Below are positions 35,161 through 47,269 of a stretch of 64,000 nt of DNA, in pieces. This DNA comes from Turbatrix aceti (lineage: Eukaryota; Nematoda; Chromadorea; Rhabditida; Panagrolaimidae), in NCBI GenBank assembly GCA_963969345.1, contig OZ017768.1:1612001-1676000 (forward strand). The letters are read 5' to 3'. A program made the translations under genes and the position numbers. The notes beneath the pieces were generated by a model. The model was not told the DNA's origin and searched no databases. It saw only the letters and a list, made by a program, of their open reading frames with translations. The stretch's first letter is position 1, and every line of letters starts with the position of its first letter.

Positions 35161-35607
35161 TGTGAGGGGTGGAATCTCGGCTGAAAGGTGAGGAATGGGG
35201 TTCAAAAGTAGGGTTTAAGTACACCAAAAATTAACACGTTTGATGAATTACGTTATGATTTACCGTTTTTTGTGAGAATCAGTAACGTTTTTTTTTTCGT
35301 GTCAAAATGGTTACTTTTTGTTGTTGATTTACGGTATTTTCCAAATTTGCACTTTTCAGTTTTTCATGTATTTTTTGTTCAAAAACGATGTTTTTTCAGG
35401 TACTGTAATCTCGATCAGTTCATCCTTCGGTTTTTATCTCGTTCGAAAGAACACCTGTCTCGTCATGTTTTTCTGTTGTTTTAGTTCTAATAAAACAAGA
35501 TTGCTTTTACTGCTGGACAAACGAACAATTTGATCGGTTTTATATCCGTTGTTATTTTCAAAAAAAATTGTTTTGACATTGTTATTTTTTTGGATTCCAG
35601 AATTACG
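35161..35607. other. MARS1-ESF1 intergenic region
   Basis: AT-rich 447 bp between two + strand genes. It contains a degenerate TTACTTTT copy (about 35280-35340), and ends with a T-rich tract and TTCCAG (AG at 35599-35600), seven bases before the ESF1 ATG. That AG could be a leader acceptor. Confidence 0.5.
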
Positions 35608-38058
35608 ATGGTGAAAAAAGCGCAGTCTCGAGGCGCATCTTCACTCCAGAAGAAGCCCAAAAAGGCTCTGCTTCGCGATGAACGCTTTGCTGCGGTTCAG
35701 AGCGATCCGCTCTTTCATGAAATGCCAAAGAAGGCTCGCAAAATCAAGGTTGACGATCGATTCAAGGCCATGTTTACGGATAAGGATTTTACCGTTGGTC
35801 GGACGGATATTGACAGTCGGGGACGACCGATTGCTCTTGATCAGCGAAAATCTGTTCGGGACCTGTACGAATTTGAAGGGGACCACGAAAAGTATGTTTT
35901 TTTTTGAAATTAATTTAAATTTTTTAAAATTTTTGATTTTTTTAGAGAATCGTCATCAGAAGCCGAGGAATCCGAAACCGAAGAAGACAAAGTCATCCGG
36001 CTTGACCTGGCGCGTGGTGCCGGTAACCTGTACTCATCGGACGACGATTCCGACTCGACGATCGACTCCGAAGTCGAACCTGAACCGGCGGACGCAAAGG
36101 AACACGGCGAAAGAGTGCTCCGAGGACACATTTACGACAACAATGACGATGAGAAATTCAACGCGCGCCACGTCGAGTGGGCCTCCAAACGCCTGGCTGT
36201 CTGCAACATGGATTGGGACAACGTCCGGGCCGAAGACATCCTCGTCCTTCTCCTCTCATTCAAGCCTCCGACCGGGGAAGTCAAGGGCGTATCCGTCTAC
36301 CTCTCTGACTTTGGCGCTGAACGTATCGCTCAGGAAGAAGTTTCCGGGCCGACGCTGAAGGTTGATCCGGCTAAGGTGAAGGATCGCGGTGATGATGAAC
36401 TTGATGAGTGAGTTTTTATTGGAAGTTGAAGATTTTTTCAATGAAAAATTTATTTTTATGTGTAAAACTTTTGTTAGAAGTAAGATTACTTTTGTCACTA
36501 TTTTGTTACTTTTGTTGAGAGTAACATTCAATTTTTGTCGTTATTTTGTTACTTTTGGTTTTGCAGGCTAAAGTGAAGTAACACTTTTTGTTGTTATTTT
36601 ATTACTTTTTTTAGAAGTAACATTCTAGTTTTATTTTTTTTGTTACTTCTATTTGGTGTTTTGTCTTCAATTCTTGCCTCTTTTTCTGTTAACAAAATCG
36701 GATTGCATTTTCGATGCTAAAATTTTACTTTTATTTTTTTGTCAGGGCAACGATAGTGAGTAACGATAAATTTTTTTCATTTTGTTCACAGCGTTTTTAT
36801 AAAACCTTAAAAAAAATATTTTTTTTGTTTTTTAGCAAAGTCGTTGCCGCAGTCCGCGCCTATCAATCCGAAAAGATGAAGTACTACTACGCAGTTGCGG
36901 AATGCGATACCGTCGAAACGGCCTCTGCAATCTACGAGGGATGCGATCGTCTTGAATTCGAATCCTCGGGTGTTTCACTCGATTTACGATTTATTCCGGA
37001 TAAAATGGAATTCGACGATGAAAGACTCCGTGAACGAATTTCGATGGATTCATTCAACGTCAGCAAGTACAGACCCAATTACTTCCGGTCTACGATTACG
37101 AATCTCCGCCCGCAACTCAAATGGGATGAAAATAATCCTCAACGGGCAAAAAAAATTGAGGGATTATTGAAACGCGAAAATCTGGGTGATTTGTCAGATG
37201 TTGGGTGAGTTTTTCTTTTTTGACAGGTGTTATTGATTGATTGAAGAGGGTTCTTGTGGTGTGGAAAAAAATTGTAATCAATGTTGACTTTTTTTCAGGG
37301 ATTTGATTGCTGGTTCGGAATCGGAGGCAGAAAACGGCGATTCTGATGAGGAAGCGAGGAAACAGAAACTCGCGGATCTGTTCGTGGCTGCTGGGATCAA
37401 TGCAAAGCAGAAATCTGACATGGATGTTGAATGGGACGACGAAGATGGAAGTTCTGTCGGCAGCGATGATGATGACGAGAAACTGGGATCTTCGGAAGAC
37501 GACGGAAGCGATTCTGGTGCATCTGATGTCGACGAGAATGGAGGCGACGTGAAATCATCGGCACCCAAGTCAAAGAAAACCCCATTCCAGGAGTACCTCG
37601 AGCGACGACGAGCCAAGCGACGGGAACGCAAGCAGCAGGTTCGCGTGCTGAAGGCAAACGCGAGGGAGGCATCGAGCGCCGAAGCTGCAGCCTCGAAACT
37701 CGCTGCCAAGGCAAATTCGGCAGCTGTCACCTCAAAAACCGGACTCAAGGAAGGCAAGGTGGGTAAGAAGAAATCCGAGCTCGCGGCCAACCTCGCAGCT
37801 GACGTCACGGATTCTCGATTCTCAGCTCTCTTCACGGATAGCGAATTTGCAATCGACAAATCCAACCCGAACTACAAGGGTGGTGCCCTGCCCGAGTTGC
37901 AGGTCGCTGAGAAGGTCAAACGAAAGCGAAAGGCCGCAGGTGGCACAGGTGGCGATGTCACCAGTTCGCCCCCCGCAAAGAAAGAATCGAACGATGATCT
38001 GGTGTCCAAGCTCAAGTCCAGGGCTGAAAAATTCAAGCAAAGGAAACGGACGCGATAA
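35608..38058 (+). CDS. ESF1: ESF1-like nucleolar pre-rRNA processing protein
   Basis: ESF1 acts in the nucleolus in 18S rRNA maturation (small-subunit processome). Exons 35608-35891, 35946-36407, 36836-37204 and 37299-38058 join in phase to 624 residues, close to the yeast protein and shorter than the mammalian one. Family signatures appear in order: [11 protein letters not shown] near residue 53, an acidic Ser/Glu stretch, [17 protein letters not shown] with the following RRM-like fold, [18 protein letters not shown] and [15 protein letters not shown], then a long Asp/Glu/Ser-acidic region and a basic tail. [22 protein letters not shown] near the C terminus is the conserved NUC153 motif. Intron 2 carries a TTACTTTT repeat. 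An AATAAA lies about 120 bases past the stop. Confidence 0.95.
36470..36760 (+). repeat. TTACTTTT intronic repeat in ESF1 intron 2
   Basis: Repeated TTACTTTTG and AGTAACATTC words, with a unit GGTTTTGCAGGCTAAAGTGA (about 36557) identical in form to those in the MARS1 and UXS1 introns. Confidence 0.65.
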
Positions 38059-39246
38059 CTTCACTCGACAACGGCTCAGGAAAAAAAAGCAGTTGTGTTG
38101 TTTTGTTGATTTTTCATTTTTTTTCATTTGTCGGTTTTTTTTGCTCTTTTTGTGATTTTTTTTGTCCAGAAAAAGTGGATAAATAAATGTGTAGAAAAAT
38201 GTTGCGACAACATTGATGCAGTCGTTTTACAGAATATTGCGGTACCAACACGGCCGAATGCTTTTGCGGCATTTATTTGAGAAAAAAAAATTAGGAAAAA
38301 AATTGTGGCCGAAAATACGTTTTCTTAAAAAAATTTTGCGGAACGAAAAAATGTCTGCTGGGGGTTTTGTTTATTACTTGCAGTCAATTTGTGCAGTTTG
38401 GTGGTCCTGAAATGTGTTTCTCGTTTTATAGATAAACAAATAACGGTGACGTAAAATACTAAATATATTGTTTGTTTATTCAGGTGTTTTTTGATTTTGA
38501 CGACTTTTGCAAAATTTTATACTACCGGGGGTTGGTTGTGGGATTTTTTTTGTGTGTCGAATCTATAATAACTTTTCCATTGCTAGAGGGCTTGAATGGT
38601 TTTATCACACGCTGTTCGTAAAAAAATTCATTTTTTACACCATTTTTATGACTTTTACATTTAAAAAATCATACTCAAAATTTGTGAATATATTTTTTAA
38701 TCGATCGTAAACGCTGTTAAAATCATAGACATCAGACAAATTTGAAATTCCGGACATAGATGAGATAGAAATGATCTTTTGACTTTCTAGGAACATACTA
38801 TCAATCATTTTTGCTATGGGAAATCAAAGGTATGCACCAGGTGTCTTTCTTATAAGACCGGGCCACCGAAAATCACTCCAGTGAGAACCATGTTTTGGTG
38901 AACGCTACCCCGCTACTGACTGATAAATAAATGAAAATAAATACATACCTGTGTCTACACACTTTTTGTTCCCCCCTTTTTGCACCTATTTACCTGCAGC
39001 ATTTTTCGTGCTTGATCATCTCACGTGGCCACTTTTTGTTACCCCGCAAAATATATGTCATCAATTTGGTATTTTTATGATGCATGTCCCCGTGACCTGT
39101 TAATTGCTATGTTTGGTCGTCGATTGCATTGCGTTGCGTGTTGAATATTTCTATGCGCATAGTAATTTAATTTTTATGAACACGTGATTTTTTAGGTGTT
39201 AAATCCGTGACGCATCCAGGCATTCGTCACGCATCCATGCCTGGTG
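38059..39246. other. ESF1-UXS1 intergenic region
   Basis: AT-rich 1.2 kb. AATAAA near 38178 probably ends ESF1 transcripts. A GC-richer block at about 38870-38955 ending in AAATAAATG/AAATAAATACATAC looks like a short retroelement tail. The direct copies GGCATTCGTCACGCATCCATGCCTGG near 39220 lie just before the UXS1 start. No gene is seen. Confidence 0.5.
38870..38955 (+). repeat. Possible SINE-like tail
   Basis: A GC-richer unique block ends with CTGACTGATAAATAAATG and AAATAAATACATAC, like the ACTGAGTAATGGTGAAATAAATAAA tails at 6140 and 54731 but more diverged. AAATAAATACATAC itself recurs near 6947, 48934 and 52634. Weak evidence. Confidence 0.3.
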
Positions 39247-41489
39247 ATGGCGATTGACCGATTTCGCAAAATTTTTATACCATTCATTTTGTTATTTGTA
39301 TTCTGTTTACTTCCACTTTTTTGTAAGTTTTTTTCTGTTTTCATTTCTTTGTTTTTCGACGATTAAAAAAAATTTTTTGACAATAAAATTTTTTTAGTAC
39401 TTCAAAATGTTACACCTGCCCAGATTGTGGCTACTCCAACTACGGATTACAGGTTTGTATTTTTTTTGCTTTCCGAAACTAAAATAAATAGGATTTTTTT
39501 TCGCTTTCACTTTTACTATTTTTTTACGATAAGTGCAAATTTGCGTATTTAAATAAAAATTGTGGCTGCATTCACATTTATCTTTCATGTGATTTTTTTA
39601 AATCTAAATGCGTTCTTTTTCAGCGATGATGTAAAAACTCTAAAGCACCAAATTGAATTTCTACAACGTGAAATTGGTCATCTTCATCGTCAAATTGGTT
39701 CACAGGTCGCTCTTGAAAAGTAAGTTTCTATTTTTTGTATCGGTTGATTATGTTTGCACTTACCCCCTCACTGCACCGTTCACGCTAACCCAAAAATGTA
39801 CCGTACATTTCTCTGTCAGTCAACAACCCCTCTGTGACATGTGTTTACGTATTTTCAGCCTCCGAAAGTGTTCCAGGCTCAATTCATCGTATCCGCCGAT
39901 AAAAGCCAGAAATGAGGCTTCTAGGCTACGGATCCTGGTTACCGGTGCTGCGGGATTTGTGGGATCCCATCTTGTCGACAAACTCATGTCTCAGGGCCAC
40001 GAAGTCATCGCTCTGGACAATTACTTTACCGGTCGGAAGAAAAATGTCGAACAGTGGATCGGGCATGCCAACTTCGAACTCGTTCATCACGATGTCGTAA
40101 ATCCGTACTACGTCGAGGTGGATCAGATCTACCACCTCGCATCGCCCGCCTCTCCTCCGCACTACATGTACAATCCTGTCAAGACCATAAAAACAAACTC
40201 CATCGGCACAATCAATCTTCTGGGTCTCGCGAGAAGGGTCAAAGCCCGCATGCTCCTCGCGTCGACGTCCGAGGTCTACGGTGACCCCGAGGTGCATCCC
40301 CAGCCCGAAACCTACTGGGGCCATGTGAACTCAATCGGTCCGAGGTCGTGCTACGACGAAGGCAAGCGTGTAGCCGAGGCCCTCATGATGGCCTACCACA
40401 AGCAGGAAAGCGTCGACGTCCGCATTGCCAGGATTTTCAATACCTTCGGGCCGAGAATGCATATCAACGATGGCCGGGTTGTCAGCAATTTTATACTCCA
40501 GGCTCTTCAGGGGAAGCCTATAACGGTGGGTTCTTATATGTATGAAATAAGATTAAAAAAAAAACTAAACGTTTTTCGAAGTAAGGTTTCCAATTTGTTG
40601 CTAAAAAGGATATGTTGCGTTTTTTTATTAAAAGTAATATTGCTTATTTGGCGCTATTTTATTACTTTTGCTGACAGTAACATTCACATTTTGTTGCTAT
40701 TATGTTACTTTTGTTTTTGCAGGCTAAAATGAAGTAACACTTTTTGGCGCTAAAACATTACTTTTGCTATAAGTAAGATTGACATGTGGTTACTATTTTG
40801 TTATTTTTTGTTTTGCAGGCTAAAGTGAAGTAACACTATTTTTCGCTATTCTGTTACTTTTGTTTGGAGTAACGTACAAATTTTTGCCGTTATTTTGTTA
40901 CTTTTGTAAGTAATATTCACTTATTGTCGATTTTATGTTTCTTTAAAAAATCTGAACGATCAATTTTTTTTGCATAATAAGTTTTTTGGTGACATTTTGT
41001 TACTTTTTTTCTGAAATGCTCCTTACACACATTTTTTCGAATATTGCAATAATTTTTATATAGTTTTTTTCCAGATCTACGGTAGAGGCAACCAAACTCG
41101 GTCCTTCCAATACGTGTCAGACCTCGTCGATGGCCTGGTATCTCTCATGAATAGCAACACAACACTTCCTGTAAATATTGGTAATCCTGAAGAATACACA
41201 ATCAATGACTTTGCCCATCTTATACGTGATCTCATTAGTGAGTTTTCTTTTTTTTGACGCAGTATAATTAAATGTGCTTCAACGGGGGAATTTTTTTATA
41301 GATAGCGGTAGTAAAGTCGTCCACGAAGAAGGACAAATCGACGATCCTCAGCAAAGACGACCTGATATCCAGCGTGCAGCCGATCTCATAGGATGGAAAC
41401 CTCGGGTGTCAATGCGTGACGGGCTCAAAAAAACTATTGATTACTTTAGACAAGAACTTGAACGTGAAAAGGTAGGTGATAATGAGTAA
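39247..41489 (+). CDS. UXS1: UDP-glucuronic acid decarboxylase (UDP-xylose synthase)
   Basis: Converts UDP-glucuronate to UDP-xylose in the Golgi, the xylose donor for proteoglycan linkers. Exons 39247-39322, 39398-39452, 39624-39719, 39859-40525, 41075-41237 and 41302-41489 join in phase to 414 residues, the usual metazoan length. The short first exon gives a type II signal anchor ([20 protein letters not shown]), followed by a coiled-coil stem ([20 protein letters not shown]) and an extended SDR catalytic domain. NAD-binding GAAGFVG is at 105-111, TSE at 212-214, and the YxxxK pair is Y241/K245. [14 protein letters not shown] and [15 protein letters not shown] are family-typical. The start is fixed by the signal anchor, since an ATG nine bases upstream hits a stop at once. 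Intron 4 holds TTACTTTT repeats. Confidence 0.96.
40570..41040 (+). repeat. TTACTTTT intronic repeat in UXS1 intron 4
   Basis: The longest and best-preserved array of the family. At least two units contain TTTTGCAGGCTAAA(A/G)TGAAG followed by TAACAC (about 40716 and 40814). The surrounding units read GGCGCTATTTTATTACTTTT and GTTACTTTTGTTTGGAGTAA. Confidence 0.7.
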
Positions 41490-41721
41490 GCAAGGGCGTG
41501 TACGATATTAAATTTATTTTTGTACTGTGTACTATAATTTGCGGTGGCCATCATTAAAGTTTATTATACCTGGAAAAAAAGTTCGGATACTGTATTAATT
41601 TTGAGTTACGGTAACGTAATCTCCACAGGAGATGTACTGTCGAGTGGGTGACGATTGCTTCAGGTAGACCCCAAATGTCATCTGAAATTTTTTTGATTTC
41701 AAATTCTTACGGTAAAAAAAT
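41490..41721. other. Convergent 3' ends of UXS1 and MOCOS
   Basis: The two genes end tail to tail 232 bp apart. The + strand ATTAAAG and the - strand AATAAA (complement of TTTATT) coincide near 41558-41568, so both transcripts may be cleaved within the same short stretch and overlap. Confidence 0.5.
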
Positions 41722-44488
41722 TCAAAATTCTAAAAAATGGATTTTTTTATCAGTAAAAGTTCCAAAACATACTTTATCACCTATTCTTGCGTTTCTAAGT
41801 GCCAGTAATACTGCCGGATCTTTCTCCCCAGTCGCCTGGTCGATGGCTATCATCTGGCACCTGGTACACCTGCCGATGACTTCAAAATTTACCCCACCAA
41901 TAGTGACGCTGGAATAAGTGTCTTCGGCGAAGGGAACGTCACTTCCGGTATCGATGACGAAATGGGCGCGAAATCTGTGCATTACTTCGACTGTTGGAAG
42001 GCCAATCGTCTTTGACAGCGCTCGAATGGATGCCATTGTGATCAGAAGATAGTCCGCGACGTTGTTGAAAGATGAACAGATTTCCTGGACACAAGGGACG
42101 TGCCGAACTATCCTGGACCCTGGGGGCATGGTCGGGTGAAGGCGAGTTAGGTATGATTCTGCTTGGTCTCCACAGTCCAGGGCTAGAAGACTCCCGGCAC
42201 AGATTTTGGCTTCCTGGGAATCAGTTTCGGCATCTGGAACTGCGGTTGATAAAGCTAGGACGTTGGAAATATCGTTTTTGTCGGTCAATATCAAAGTCGA
42301 AGATTTCGGGCTGCCAAGTCGAGGAAGAACGTTGCAAAGTGCGGGGACACGTTTCTGGGTCACCACGGACCCATCCCCCGCGACTACCGACCACTGACGA
42401 TCCAAATAAAGTCCCGTGGCTGTGAGCAACCATTTTTGAGGGCTCAAAGATCCTCCGGATTTTACAGGATATAAAAACATGTTGGTCAGGTGAGGCTGAG
42501 GGCGGTGAATGCAATTTTGATTCACATCCGAAGATTTTGGGGCCGAAAAACTTCCATGCGAGACAAAACATGTCAAAATCAAGTCTTCAAATACGCGAAC
42601 GTCATCCCAGGTGGATGTTCGACCGAAGGAAATTCGACAGCATCCCAAAGGCTTGCCGGTGGTCGGATCGAGATCATGAGTGTCCCCGCATTTTTTTCCT
42701 TTTGCCTAAAAAATTTGTGTAAAATGTTTTTTGCTCTGAAAAAAAAAGCAAAAAAAATTACGATTCGGTCTTCCCATTCTTGATGTCCAAGGTAGACGTC
42801 ACAAGCTCCCTGGTTGCAAAAACAACCAGTTCGAAGACAAATTCCAAAAAGGTCGGCAAATTTTTCGACCTCGGTGTAGCCAACTGTGGTTATGCCATCC
42901 TGGCGGAGAAGGTTGAATGCCACAATTGGGCCCTGACTTTGGGTCTGTAATGATGATTTTGAGTCTTCGTCTGAGGATGTTTGCCAGCCATAAACCACTC
43001 CAACAGGTGTACCGGTAGAGTGCAAGGTTGTTCGGAGAAATTTTACACAGTGCTGAGCAAGTGCGAAAGTGTGAGATTGTATTTTGGTCATTCCGCCTGC
43101 AATTTTTTTTAATTTTTTTATTCAAAATAAAAAAAAATTATAAAGAAATTTTTTTTCGAATCTGAACTGTTTTCGAAAAGCTATACAAATTTTTGAAATT
43201 TGCTCAAAATTATCAAAAAGTATAAGTTTCGAAAGAATTTCAAAATCCAAAAAATTCTAATTTTATTCACAAAATTGCCCAAAATCCTTACCAAAACGCT
43301 GAATATCGTCGAATCCAAATTTCAAAAAATAAATCCCGTGATAATTTACTGTTCCAACTTCGAATCTTTCTTCAAGGTCTTCTTTGAGGACATAAGCTCC
43401 ACTCGTCACGTCGTAGCCTTCAACAGCACCCCCGAAAAAACCAACCGGACCAAGCATCAACTTGTGAAGTATGGAATTATTGTCTTTTCTGATAAGTAGT
43501 CCCCCAACACCGGTCGGAAATCCAAAAATCTTATAAAATGATACCACCACAAAATCAGGGTATCCGAATTCTCCAAGAGCCAGCGGTGAAGTTGAACAGT
43601 ACGCCGCAGCATCCAGGCAGGTTATCGGAATGCCAGGTGAGGTTTCTAAAAAGTTATAATTCGGAATTTTATAAATGGGTTCACAATTTTACCTCGAAAC
43701 CATGAAATAAATTCTGGGTCGTATTTTTTGCCACAAAAATTGCTTTGAGCTGTCAAAAATAACAAATTGAGGTCTTCTGAAGTGCCGCTAGTTGATGCGA
43801 AAGTTGAAAATTGTGTTTTTAAATCAAGCAAGTCGTTTCCAAGAATTGTGGTCGATTTCATTTGAGGATCTAATCGCTGTCTGGTTCCGTGAACTGATGT
43901 GTGGGAGTCTTTGAGTAAAGAAATTGATTGGAGATTTTTGTCTTCTGCAAAAAATTAGCTCCAAAAATTATTGATTTATGCATTTTCATTAGTTTTCGAA
44001 TTTTATAAAACATTGATTTTTGCATCGACGACCAAAATTCTATCTTTTTAATGTAAATACCATTAAACTTTTACTGTCAAAATATTTTTGTAAAGTGACC
44101 AACGATCGTAGTTTGCAATTTACTGTTAAAATATTGCGACTTACTTCCAAGATTGGCCGCAACAATATCAGCAACAATTCTGAGACCATCAGATGTATTT
44201 CCAGTGAACACGACTGCATAATCTTCCTTGGATACTCCAAAAAATTGTAGAATTCTAAGAATCACCATAATTTTTAACCTTTAGTCCATAAACTGTAAAA
44301 CCATTGACATACCTCAACTTAACAACCTGGATCATAGAAGCCGTATTCTGTGCCACAGCATGCCTGCTATGTGGATTTCCCATCGCCTGAATTCCCTGGG
44401 GATCCATCATAGCTGCGGCAATAGCTGCCATTTGGCTTTGCGAGGCTTGGGTTGCTCCAGCGTGGTCGAGATAGGTTACCTTTCCCAT
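41722..44488 (-). CDS. MOCOS: Molybdenum cofactor sulfurase
   Basis: Sulfurates the molybdenum cofactor to activate xanthine dehydrogenase and aldehyde oxidase. Exons, in transcript order, are 44488-44313, 44254-44145, 43944-43693, 43645-43292, 43096-42762 and 42705-41722, joining in phase to 736 residues. The N-terminal NifS-like, PLP-dependent desulfurase domain starts at YLDHAGATQ. The PLP lysine is in SFYKIFGFPTG (about K218), and the persulfide-bearing cysteine lies in RTGCFCNQGAC (about 386-395). GCCRISFGRTSTWDD closes that domain. The C-terminal MOSC domain shows FRAHFVIDT, PFAEDTY and CTRCQMIAID. Introns are short (about 55-200 bp). The start ATG gives the standard MGKVTYLDHAG opening. 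Confidence 0.95.
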
Positions 44489-45250
44489 GGTTAGACAATT
44501 AGTTCAGTGTCAAAACCAAAAATGTGGCTGCCATGTGCTGACTGAGTGAGTTGTTAGTCGCGCGTCATTAAAACAATTATTACGACCATCGATCAATCAA
44601 TCAAAAAATAGCGTGCGACCGACCGGGAAAGGAAGGGGGTGAGATCAAGCGGAGTGATACGCATGCAATGGTTGGTCTCTGTTATTTGATCATATATGCA
44701 ATTTATGTTTGTTTTTTACCACCATTTCTAGACCATGTTCGACGTTATCAGTGTTTTAATCGTCCATTGCACAGGTTTTCGTCATTCAACAAAAAATGTT
44801 TGCGTGTGTTCCCTTTTTCAAGCAAAATTATAAGTATTACATAAAATATCGTGTTAGTTCGAGAACATACAAACGATTGTTTCCCATCCCCCTCCCATGA
44901 AACTTCAATAAAACTTTTATTGGATCAACCTGCAAATGATGAATACATTTTATATACAAAATGGAAAGAAAAAAAATAGGAAAGACAATGAATAATTCAA
45001 CTTTGATCCAACGTATAGGCACTTCACCTTCATATGTCATATTCAAATAATGCCTGCCGTAGGAAAGAAATGGCGCGATACTAATTTCGTAATATTCCAT
45101 TGTTCATTCCTAGTCTATTACTTTTTAAAAAATAAAACACCCGAATATTTTTTCGTAGAACAATTTTTGATAAAAGCATCATCAGTAAACACGAGGTGCA
45201 TGTATTGGGATATACTACTAATTTTCCAATGTTTTGGTATTTTTTGAATG
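44489..45250. other. Intergenic region between MOCOS and the MOSPD gene
   Basis: Both neighbours are on -, so this holds the MOCOS promoter and the 3' flank of the MSP-domain gene. AT-rich. I see no further gene and no distinct promoter motif. Confidence 0.5.
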
Positions 45251-46259
45251 TTATCGTAAATTTTTGTAAAAAAATACGACAACACATGCACCCATGGTAA
45301 ACGATGCTACAAGTTGTTGTGTGATGGTTGGGCGATATGACTGCGGAATGAATTGCCCGAGAAAACCGTCATTGGGTATCGCCGAACTGGATGCCGTAGC
45401 CGTTGATGCTGCTAACTTCTGGACAATCACCGGATCGTAGTACGTCGGCGTAAAGACGACAACCGCGCATGCCAATACAAGCATGAAGATGAACGAATTG
45501 AGAAGGCGGTTGTCGTCTGGTAGAGCTTCTCCGGGTCCTCGATGCCGTTGTCCGACAACTGATGCCGAGGCTGAGAGAGCTCCTGTGGGGGCGGCAAAAC
45601 TGGTGAAGGAAGGGGACGAAGCGTTGCTGTTTCCCCTTACAACAGCGAGTTGAACTTCTTTGGCACCGATTAGTTCGCGTGGGGTTTCCCGGAAGACTTC
45701 TACCCTCAGGTAGTCGGTAAGACCTATTTCATGGGGGTTGACTGAGAGATGGCGGACGATACTGGAAATTATAATGTATTTTTAAATGTGCATTCTTTAA
45801 CACTTAAAATATACTCTATGTAAATACATATATCTATATAATATTATATAACATACTTATTAACTTATTAAAATATTTAACACGTTGCATACCTTTTAAA
45901 ATACACTTAATAGATCAAAAAATTTTAAATATGTCGAAAGCATATACTTAACTAAAAAACATACTTAATAGTATGTAAATACATATTATATAAACAAAAC
46001 CTACAGGTCAACATAGTGGTGACGATTGATCGTACCCCGTATCACTGGAAGCTTGTACTTGTTTGGCGACGTTCCTAATACTGAAATACAACTGTCCAGC
46101 CAGGTAGCCGTTAATATAAAATCCCAAACCTCTAAACTGAACATTGAATTCATAAGGATTGTACAGCGTTAGCGTCTGCTTATGTTGTCCCACATCATCG
46201 AGAGGGAACTGCAGCGAAGTCGGTGTCACGAAAACGGGAAGGTGTTGTCCTTGGGCCAT
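45251..46259 (-). CDS. MSP-domain membrane protein, MOSPD1/3-like
   Basis: Exons 46259-46130, 46080-46005 and 45761-45251 join in phase to 238 residues, the size of vertebrate MOSPD1/3. The N-terminal major sperm protein (MSP) domain begins LPVFVTPTSLQFPLDD, with KQTLTLYNPYEFNVQF and a PNKYKLPVIRG-type strand. Vertebrate relatives bind FFAT-like motifs at ER contact sites. A linker rich in Ser/Ala follows, then two C-terminal transmembrane segments (FIFMLVLACAVVVFTP and ASFTMGACVVVFFY) and a short KNLR tail, giving an ER-anchored topology. A 5' UTR intron is likely: acceptor AG at 46315-46314, donor GTGAGT at 46507. Intron 2 is extremely AT-rich. MOSPD1 and MOSPD3 cannot be told apart here. 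Confidence 0.9.
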
Positions 46260-46520
46260 CGATTTGCTGAGATCGATGTTGTGTAACAGCTTCGAATGAC
46301 ACCCGGACCCAAGCTAAAATAATATATTATGATCGTTTGTTAAACGGATAAAACTTTCACGCACACATTTTAAAATAATAAAAATCAATTTTACATTTAT
46401 GAGTATAATTTTAAGCGTAAAGGTGAGAGACATTACACCACATGACAAAACGAGACAGACATTTATGTATGTATGGGGCCAAGGAGGGGGACATAACTGA
46501 TACTCACTCGATCGGTTAGT
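46260..46520 (-). promoter_or_regulatory. 5' UTR of the MOSPD-like gene with an intron
   Basis: Upstream of the ATG a leader (46260-46313) is preceded by a TTTTAG acceptor and, about 190 bases further, by CGATCGA/GTGAGT. No ATG occurs in the upstream exon part seen, so it is non-coding. The transcription start is not resolved. Confidence 0.45.
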
Positions 46521-47269
46521 GTTCAACTGGTTTATTTATTTCGCTTGGGGCTGCCTGGGTTGTAGACGTGTCGTAAGTATATTTATATGACCAGTATTAC
46601 CACGTGTTATGATGCTTGATAGGACAGTAGTATACGTGACTCTTAGATAACCTATGACAAGTTAACTGACAGTGTGAACTTGATCTTTGTTCGGTGACGG
46701 TCCACGATCGTATAATGAATAGCAGTTGATTTTATGGCTGTCGATCGGATGAATCGATCAAATTAAATATCCAAAGCAACTATTAGCAACGTTGGCAGAA
46801 ATTTAAAAAAAACGGTGAAAGCAGTGGAACACCAGGTAGATTATTCACCTATCTACCAGGGTAAGCATGGTACGACTGAAAAGGTAAACAAAACACAGGT
46901 TATCAACAACAAAACAATACAAGCATCGGGTGGAGGCGAAGGTGAAAGAAAAACCACCCACAAATCGATGACGATCATCATCACCGTCATCAACAACAAT
47001 ACAAAACAGCGTAAAAATCAGGAAAAACTAGAAGACAAGATGGATGCATTAAGGAGAGCAGAAAAAAAAAGAAAACAACACGCGAAGAAGCGGTAACAAC
47101 ATCCGGTTTGACAAAAACCATATGTGTCTGCCGCCCCGGCCCAACCATTTTCCATCCATCACAATCGTTTGGTTTAGCTGGGAAAAAGAACAACAATGTG
47201 AAACATAAGCGCGTGACAGCCACCCGAATAAGCGTGCGTCCGTCGGGTGTTCAACTTCCGGGGGTGGGT

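Noticed and set aside
34561..35205. Long - strand frame of 214 codons
   Set aside because: Shadow of MARS1 exon 7, which encodes a conserved EMAPII domain on +.
37278..37865. 195-codon - frame rich in Ser
   Set aside because: Antisense of the acidic region of ESF1; codons for Asp/Glu/Ser read as Ser/Phe on the other strand.
17196..46259. Bacterial contamination or horizontal transfer for UXS1, MARS1 or MOCOS
   Set aside because: Each has several in-phase GT-AG introns and animal-type architecture (signal anchor, EMAPII fusion, NifS plus MOSC).
46815..47096. 93-codon + frame rich in Lys/Asn
   Set aside because: No ATG at the start (GTG in the data), low-complexity C terminus, no family and no splice sites with matching phase.
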